Shown here: positions 56,921 to 64,000 of the stretch, piece by piece
How the letters are laid out: each line of letters starts with the position of its first letter
Numbering within the stretch: position 1 is the first letter of the stretch
Assembly: GCA_032209605.1 (NCBI GenBank)
Contig: JASFXZ010000053.1
Location: forward strand, 310,001 to 374,000
DNA: 64,000 nucleotides
Source: Mactromeris polynyma
Lineage: Eukaryota > Mollusca > Bivalvia > Venerida > Mactridae
Reading direction: 5' to 3'
Program-made: the position numbers and the translations under genes
Notes under the pieces: model-generated
The model's input: the letters and a program-made list of their open reading frames with translations, nothing else
Told to the model about the DNA's origin: nothing
The model's database searches: none

Positions 56921-57200
56921 CGGGTAATAACAAGTATATTTTCTGTACTGTAACAGGTAATAACATTTATATTTTCTGTTCAATACGGGTAATAGCATAT
57001 ACATTTTCTATTCAGTACGGGTAATAACATATACAAATGTATAGTTTCTATTAAATACGGGTAATAACATATATTTTCTGTTCAGTGCGGGTAATAACAT
57101 ATTACATTTTTTTCTGTTCAGTACAGGTAATAACATAATATATATTATGTTAAATACGGGTAGTAACATGTATATGTTATGCTCATTGCGGGGTATTAAA
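56921..57200. repeat. About 37-bp minisatellite
   Basis: About eight imperfect units of (C/A)GGGTAATAACATATA followed by TTTTCTGTTCAGTA, varying from about 33 to 45 bp by small indels. Confidence 0.8.
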
Positions 57201-57597
57201 TCAAATATATTTGTGAAACGCGTTTTGGCATCAGTATGTACCAAATAAGAAGTATTATAATATATTTGTTTTTGTTTGGAAAATACTGTGCGACAAATAT
57301 CGCTTCTTCATTAATGTTTGTATTTACATGTAGTCATTGTATCACCAAATATCGAAATATTAAGGTCTCATAGGAAGTAAGGGTACAAGGGTACAATTAC
57401 AAAACACGTACGAAGGGCGTCTTCTACATTTTGTATTGACACATTTATATGTCTCTATCACACAAAGTAAGTCATTCACACCGTGCCTACGTCATTCAGG
57501 GACACCTTTCGTATATACATTATTACTGCATACTATTTTATTCATAAATATAAATGTTGATAGCTGTGACCTTGACTGACTTGTACTTTTGATAATG

Positions 57598-57886
57598 AAC
57601 AAGAAATATCTTGGAAAAAATGGTCGGCGCAATTTGAAGGTTAAGATTTATTGTGCAACTTTAAAAAAAATAGTGAGATGTTACAATTGCTGGTCACTCC
57701 ATATCCAAAATTGATTTCGGTAAATTAACCGAAATTCAGTGGATTAACCTAGGTTAACGAATCCGCGTCAAGATTACAAACGTTGTTAGGTTGAAGAGAA
57801 TTTAGTTTAGTGTTTAATGTAAGACTGGATTGGCTTACACAACACTGATATGCAAATAGCAAAACCATGTTAGTACGGTTGCGCGG
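57598..57886 (-). mobile_element. About 300-bp dispersed element, copy 4 (inverted)
   Basis: Reverse orientation: starts AACAAGAAATATCTTGGAAA and ends ATGTTAGTACGGTTGCGCGG. Carries the ATTTCGGTAAATTAACCGAA palindrome and AACGAATCCGCGTCAAG, matching the copies at 17015, 30098 and 49704. Confidence 0.75.
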
Positions 57887-58016
57887 AAAAACACTGCGTT
57901 GGCAATGTTGCTATAATTAGTTGAATAAGAGACGATATTCCGCCTGAAACACTGTACAGGAGTTTCTCCAGACACTGTATCACAGCCTTTTATTGGGTAT
58001 CATGTGCAGGTCCACA

Positions 58017-58085
58017 CCGGTAAGCTCAGCGAGTAAGGCGCTCGACCGCCAATCTGAAGGTTTGCAGAATCAAACTCTGGACTGG
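58017..58085 (+). repeat. tRNA-like relic
   Basis: GTAAGCTCAGCGAGTAAGGC has an A-box look, CGCTCGACCGCCAATCTGAA imitates an anticodon arm, and GGTTTGCAGAATCAAACTCT a decayed T arm. Too mutated to fold as a functional tRNA. Confidence 0.45.
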
Positions 58086-58294
58086 GACCAGTGTATACAT
58101 GTATTGATAGTTCCCACATTTACAATATTTACCTCCTTTGTTCTGAATAGTCGACCATTTTGATATGCAAATTACCTTCAAGTTTTTAAAGAATATAATG
58201 TAAATGATGATAAAATCAAACCAGATATATAAAAATAACTTCATCGGTATGCAGACGAAACGGCCCACTACCAAAACAGCCCAGATTGTCCGAG

Positions 58295-58460
58295 TCTTCC
58301 ATACAAATGATGTTCCCAATAGACTTCCATACTAATGATGTCAATTAAATAGAATGTCCCTTATGGCCTTCCATAAAAATGATGTCTCTTATAGTCTTCC
58401 ATATAAACGATATCCGTTATTGAATTCCATAAAATGATGTTGATAATAGTCTTCCATAAA
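58295..58460. repeat. About 33-bp degenerate tandem repeat
   Basis: Five imperfect units of CTTCCATA(A/C)AAATGATGT with CCCTTATAGT-type tails. Confidence 0.7.
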
Positions 58461-58496
58461 CGGGGACAAAGAGAGAGAAGCAATTGAGATTGTCAC

Positions 58497-58617
58497 GAGT
58501 TCTTTCCTTTTATCTGATCTAGAGTTATCTCCCTTCGTCCCTTTTATATAATATATATATGTAGTAGAGAAGGGGTAAAGGGGGAGAACTCTATATGGGA
58601 TAAGAGGAAAGAACTTG
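58497..58617. mobile_element. Foldback MITE with AGAGTTATCTCCC arms
   Basis: GAGTTCTTTCCTTTTATCTG with TAGAGTTATCTCCC at the left is inverted relative to GGGGGAGAACTCTATATGGG with ATAAGAGGAAAGAACTT at the right. The short AT-rich centre is TATATAATATATATA. It is about 121 bp. Confidence 0.75.
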
Positions 58618-59261
58618 TAAACTCGAAAGAACTTTCCGATATTAGATACACACAGAGTAAGGTTTGTACAAGGGGGACACATTTCACTAACAAACAATGT
58701 AGAGTAATATTTCACCAAACCTGTAAGTACCAGTCAGGTCATTCCAACATTTTGCTGACAGTCGATAAGAAAGAAACATTCACAGTAAGAATAAAACAAG
58801 TTGACATTGGTGGCTTATCTGTGTACCGAAGAAAGTTTGTAACCTGGACAACAAGTTTCACAAGAAAAACATAAGAAATGGCAGAGGCAGATTATTGTGT
58901 TAACAATATCACAAAAGTCATAATGGACTAATTCAAGGGCAGTAACTCTGTAAATATTAAACTTGAATAAGATTTCAACGAACTGCAAAAAATCTATAAA
59001 AGTTTCATGACAACTGATCAACAACATGAGGTGTCCATTATGTTACAGCAAAGTTACTGATACTATGACCGACAACAGAAGCACAGCAAACTCAATAGCT
59101 CACACTGAGCACCCTTACTCTCAGGTAAGTTAGAAATATAGTAAAACATCACATATATAGAAAGTTTATTTCAATTATGAATTACAGCTTTGTAATGGCA
59201 CTCATGCAATTATCAATGATTATATACAAGATTAAAAAAAATACAGAACTGAAAATGTACA

Positions 59262-59690
59262 TAACTTTATACGAAAGCCTGTTAGGGCCATTGATAAACA
59301 AACAAAAAATTTGGTTTTATAACGACTTTCAAAACGCATTATCACTCACTAAAGTCGTTATAATGCTAAAATTGGCATGAACATGTGATTAAGGCATTAT
59401 TGCCAGTTTCAGAAGTGTAAAAGGTGTTATAAAGAGTTTTAAAAGGCGTTACAAAGATTAATTTTAATGCCTTTCAAAAATTGGAACCATGGTTTCTCAA
59501 GTAGTTAAAACTGGTACTTATGCCTTTTTAACTAATAAATGCGCCTTTTAAACTGTTTGCATGACAAATTTAGTATAATAACGACTTTTAGCGTTATTAT
59601 GCATTTTGAAAGTTGTTTAAACGCCTTTTTGGTGTTAGAACGAGTTTTAAATTTATTATAGTCTTATAGGCTTTCGTAACTATATGTTAC
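59262..59690. mobile_element. Possible about 430-bp inverted-repeat element
   Basis: TACGAAAGCCTGTTAG near the left end mirrors CTTATAGGCTTTCGTA near the right. The interior is rich in facing AACGACTTT/AAAGTCGTTATAA and AAAAGGCGTT/GCCTTTT motifs. Looks like a decayed foldback transposon. Ends are approximate. Confidence 0.5.
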
Positions 59691-60195
59691 AAATAAAAGG
59701 AAGTACACAAATCAATAACAATTATCAATTGCAAAACAACAACAAAATATCATATCAATTTAAGACAACTTTCAATAATAAATCTTATTCCAGACATAAT
59801 AACTGACTTAAATGTCATGATATTCTATAAACAGCAAACATTTATTTGCAGCGAGAGATGTGCACCAGCCAGATATAAAGTCTAGCCAAATATCTCTAAA
59901 CAAGATAATCTTGTTTGTTTGTGCGTGATGATAAACTCAAATGTTCAAGTTATTGCTATCTGCATGATGTAATTTGACAATAATTTCAAACTAGTTGATA
60001 AATTGCCTTCCAATTTTTTGTCGTAAAATGATGAAATTTTCAACAAGCAAATTTGAGTAACAATAGGTTTGCACCAAACGCTCAAATTTTCATCAAATAA
60101 TGGAAGTAAAATCATTTCTAATTCACAGTTTTCAGATGGATAATCTCGGCTAACTACAGATGCAAATAGTAATTAGCTAGTTTGAACATACATAT

Positions 60196-60470
60196 ACAGT
60201 AAAACCTCAAAAATAAGACCACCTTTGGGACTCTAGAAAACTGGTCTTATTATTGAGGTGGTCTTAATATTGATGTTGAATAAAGAGCAAAACAATGAAA
60301 ATGGACTCGAAAATTGTAATCTCAATTTTGACGTGGTCTTATTTTTAAGGTGGTTTTAATACTGATGTTGAATAAAGAGCAAAACAGTCAAAATGGACTC
60401 GAAAATTGTAGTCTCGATTTTGACGTGGTCTTATTTTTGAGGTGGTAGTAAGGTGAGGTTTCACTGTACA
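60196..60470. mobile_element. 'GACCACCTC' family element, copy 5, with doubled core
   Basis: It begins ACAGTAAAACCTCAAAAATA and ends GTAAGGTGAGGTTTCACTGT (inverted). The about 115-bp core containing TTGAATAAAGAGCAAAACA and ATGGACTCGAAAATTGTA occurs twice in tandem, making this copy longer than that at 4523. Confidence 0.75.
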
Positions 60471-61865
60471 TAGTGTTATGGATTTCTGAGCTACTGTGAG
60501 AATTAACACAGTAATGAATACAATGAAGGTCTGAGTACAAAATATGATGTAATCCTTCAGATTTAATATTCAAAACTTGATACTGCGTTACACAGAATTC
60601 AATACAATTTAGAAAAAATATCATAAACATTTTCGTCAGGAGTTATTAAAACATACTGATAATTCAATTAAAAAAAATATCATGATTTCATTAAATCTTC
60701 ATTCAATTAAGTTACAATTAATTAAACAAGCACTACATTATGTGAGTCTCACACGGTTGTGCTGCCAATAATATACATGATTCTAATCAACATATTACAG
60801 ATATGGAAAAAACAACAGAAAAAATAAACTTTGTTTAAAAGTTTCAACACAATCTCATGTCCAAAACATTAACATATTAAAGGTACATAGACCTTTGTCA
60901 TAAATATGAGAAAAAGGGTGGTAATTGCCTTCATACAGATGTGCTCTACAACACTGCATTGTCACTTTTCTTACATGTTTCCCAAAACCGCAAATACAGG
61001 AGTCGGATACCAGCATTTTCTATCCTGACCTACGCGCCAAGTTAGCGCTAGCATAGGAATTACCATTGTATGACTCGTGTTTTGTAGTTCCAAGAAGTTT
61101 TTAAGAAAAGTTGCAATGAGTATGTCCATATAAAGGTAGGTATAAACATAGCCTTTTCTCAAAATGATTACCTAGCATATTTTGATAGAAAACCTTTAAT
61201 TCAGTTAATTACCAATCAAGTTTGTTATATTTCAAAAAATAGTATTATATAAAATGAAATAAAAATCATTTATGTTGTTAGCACTTATACAGTACGCGAC
61301 ATACATGTATCAAGTCACCCTGAATGTACAATTGTAACAAAATACTGTAAATTTGATTGCAACATAAATTATTAATAATAGGCAATAATTACGCTATATA
61401 AATTCCTTCTTAAAGTGCACAAGATTTTGTATACGTGAATAATTGATTAAGCACTGTTTGACTGCATGTACTTCTGATACTGTTGATTATTCAATCATGT
61501 TGTTACTTATCACAGTTTATCAGACAGAAGATAAACAGGATGTATGCATTTTTTTCATATCCCTTAACATGATACCTTCTTTAAATAAAGATTTACTATT
61601 ATGTCTTAAACATCAATCAACCAATGCTCACCATACATGTGAACAGCATTAAACATTTCCCTTAAACATTAGGGACATTATACTAGTATTGTATAAACTT
61701 ACATAATAATTACAAAATATACTGCACAATCCCTGAAGTTACCTCAATGAACATCTATGGGCCAATCCATTCGAAATTAGCATTCAAGCATTTGGCACGC
61801 CCATGATCAGTCAGAAAATATCTGCTTAGAAAGTTACAATTCACCCTGTCGACTCACCTCTTTTC
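60471..61865. other. Spacer, no gene seen
   Basis: AT-rich. No exon, RNA or element recognised. Confidence 0.4.
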
Positions 61866-62130
61866 AGAAAGTAGGGATAAAGTAGGGCTATTCTTGTTGA
61901 AACAAAAAGGGCAAAAAAGGGATTTTATTGCCTAAAAGTAGGGTTGATTCTTAAAAATTGTACATTCTCCATGATTAGACATCTGTGCTTCATGCAGGTG
62001 AAAAAAATATTTTGAGCTACTGTCTCAGATTTGTAAAAGTAGGGTTAGTAGGGCTCTTTCAAGAAAAAGTAGGGAGCAGGTAAAAAAGTAGTGAAAAGTA
62101 AGAAATGTAGGAAAAGTAGGGACCTCTTGA
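61866..62130. repeat. Cluster of 'AAAAGTAGGG' motifs
   Basis: AGTAGGG occurs about nine times at irregular spacing (for example AAAGTAGGGATAAAGTAGGG and GTAGGGTTAGTAGGGCTC), with a final CTCTTGACAGCCGGCAC. Irregular spacing suggests an interspersed repeat and not a simple tandem array. Confidence 0.5.
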
Positions 62131-62819
62131 CAGCCGGCACTTTAATACAAGCTAAGAAAACCTTAGCCACAAATACCTGTTATATGCCTCAAAATTCATT
62201 CTACAAAACAATCTGTTCCATGCTGTGATAGCTTCTGGTACATTGTAGTTTTTTTAATCCGCAACAATTGACCAACTTCTTATATCATTGCACAGCTAAA
62301 CACAGAAAAGCATTCAATGTTTCATAAAAGGAATGTATTGTTCCAGAGTCTCACACACCCCCTGGTTTCATCCCATGGCTATCATTTCAAACTGGTTTAG
62401 GTTAAAGCATAGGACCAGTGTGTAACAGAGTGACTGTGACCAATCAATAAAAAATAAAACATGTAGCCCAGTCAAGTTATAGAAGTATGAACTGAGATAA
62501 AATGTGAATGTACAAGCAAAACTATCATTTCAGTGTTTGTTTCCTTGTAACCTGACCAATCTGAAACCAATACAGCTGACAAATGCTCGAGAACTATTTA
62601 ACACAGGCAAGGCAGCCAGTACAGAACTCCCTCACATCAACCCCAGTCACTTCCACACACCCCACCCCTTTGAGAAGCAACAAATCCTTAAAAAACTTTT
62701 TTTCAAATTAATAAACCTTCTCTATAACAAAACCATCCATATTTGTGATGAGTTAGATTAGGTTACATAGACGAAGGGAACATTGCGTGTCCTCATTAAC
62801 TGTGTATCACATTCAGCGA

Positions 62820-62968
62820 GACATATTGTTACACTGTGGAGGTTTACCAATTCTTTTTGCAGCTATTTCACTGTTCGTTAATTCCACACTTTTCAAGACA
62901 TATTGTTACACTGTGGAGGTTTACCAATTCTTTTTGCAGCTATTTCACTGTTCGTTAATTCCACACAT
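62820..62968 (+). repeat. 77-bp direct duplication
   Basis: GACATATTGTTACACTGTGG and the rest of a 77-bp unit, through CGTTAATTCCACAC, occur twice back to back with almost no change. A third, much older unit may follow at about 62974-63033 (GGAGTTTCACCTATTCCATT). Confidence 0.9.
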
Positions 62969-64000
62969 TTTCTACACTTGAGGAGTTTCACCTATTCCAT
63001 TCCCAGCCACGTCACCGTTTACTAATTCCACATTTTTTCTAAGTTCAAAAACATCCTTGATGCCTTTTCTAAAACACCAGAAGTTATAATCAATCAGTCC
63101 TGAAAAAATACAACATGAAACGGATTATCAAACCAGATGGAAAGAAATTCTTCATCGAGGGATTGACATAACATTACAAATATTGTACAGTGGTCTGTCG
63201 CTGGCTGGAACTCGGTTGCGTCGAAAAACCTGGATAACTTGAATTAATTGTGAAGTCCCAATGAACTTCTCTATATAATATATATTGTTCTACTACTTTG
63301 GTTCAAACTGCCCAGCCTCGAACTCTCAAACCAAATAGCTGGTCCCTTCAACATAAAAATGCTCTATAATGTGCACCTTTGTGTCTAACAATACATTTTC
63401 TCACTTCATAATTTGCTTAGCTCAATTGAGCTCAAAAGTGACACGGCACGAGTAATATTGAAATGTATGTGAAAATTGCAGTACAAACTATCAGTTGTGT
63501 TAAGAATACGCTCATTTGCAGTTGTTTGCCTATAGATAATTAGTGATATAATTGTACAATGTACATGAAAGTCAATAGCCAAACTTAAAAAAAATCATTC
63601 TGTGAACAAACATATCCGAGAAGAATACGCCAAAATAAAATTAACTGTGTTTTTTAATTTATTGTCATAGAGTGTGTACAATGTTTATACATTCAAACAC
63701 AATTGTCCCAGATGTTGCAACATAAACAGGAAGTTAAAAAATGGTGAGTTATACAAATTGTACATAAAAATGTCACATGCGTTCCAAAGTGATATTATAA
63801 ATGTACGAAACCACAAATTTCACACCAGGCCCCGATCTCTTGAAGCATCTCAAATAGAAATCTCAGCTCAATATAAGATTTTGCCCAAAATAGAGACCGA
63901 AATTGAGACAATTCTCATTTGAATCTCTTGAAAATAATTTGAGAAAAAAGACACATCTCCACTTTTTTGTTTTGTAATACGGTTTTTGAGTCCAGTCTCA
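62969..64000. other. Right end of window, no gene seen
   Basis: No supported exon. A segment at about 63826-63930 (CCAGGCCCCGATCTCTTGAA with repeated TCTCAAATAGA/GAGATTCA-type motifs) looks like a repeat that may continue past the window edge. Confidence 0.35.

Noticed and set aside
59049..59124. Exon-like segment bounded by TTACAG and GTAAGT
   Set aside because: Open in one frame for 25 codons but isolated, with no partner exons. The reverse strand looks like an interspersed repeat (GAGTTACTGCCCTTGAA nearby).

Overview
The window is animal genomic DNA, most likely from a bivalve mollusc. It is AT-rich, with short exons, kilobase introns bounded by GT/AG, and dense small non-autonomous transposons and tRNA-derived repeats. 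The gene type (chloride-dependent animal alpha-amylase) and the style of the repeats point to a lophotrochozoan. No species can be named from sequence alone.

Two kinds of gene are supported. (1) Three complete alpha-amylase genes lie head to tail on the + strand, with start to stop codons at 7082-17681, 19815-30765 and 32717-43419. Each has nine exons of identical lengths (46, 143, 152, 641, 109, 112, 127, 204 and 38 nt) and encodes 523 residues. All three keep a signal peptide, the catalytic Asp/Glu/Asp triad, the calcium and chloride ligands and a Gly-rich loop. They sit in three direct repeats of about 12.8-13.0 kb (about 6501-45170). (2) A minus-strand, five-exon gene (51188 down to 46492) encodes a 158-residue secreted protein of three ShKT cysteine domains. 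It has a TATA box at 51322-51330.

The amylase array records its own history. The middle gene matches gene 3 from its promoter through exon 7, then matches gene 1 from early intron 7 through exons 8-9 and the 3' flank. This is what unequal crossing-over between two older copies would produce, with the exchange point at about 27.74-27.79 kb. The edges of the first tandem duplication are also visible, near 6501 and 45170, with the junction at 19470 and 32371. Gene 1 is the outlier: a MITE sits in its promoter, two GATA-type motifs kept in genes 2 and 3 are altered, and it has residue changes next to the catalytic Glu and a new Cys.

The rest is repeats. There is a seven-member MITE family with a palindromic GACGTCA core, a 'GACCACCTC' element family, a roughly 300-bp element whose empty site survives in gene 3, and a tRNA-headed SINE with a 13-bp target duplication nested inside another repeat. 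Several foldback elements, tRNA-like relics and minisatellites (42-bp, 18-bp and about 38-bp) are also present. The segments 1-6500 and 51.3-64 kb hold no coding exon that I can support.
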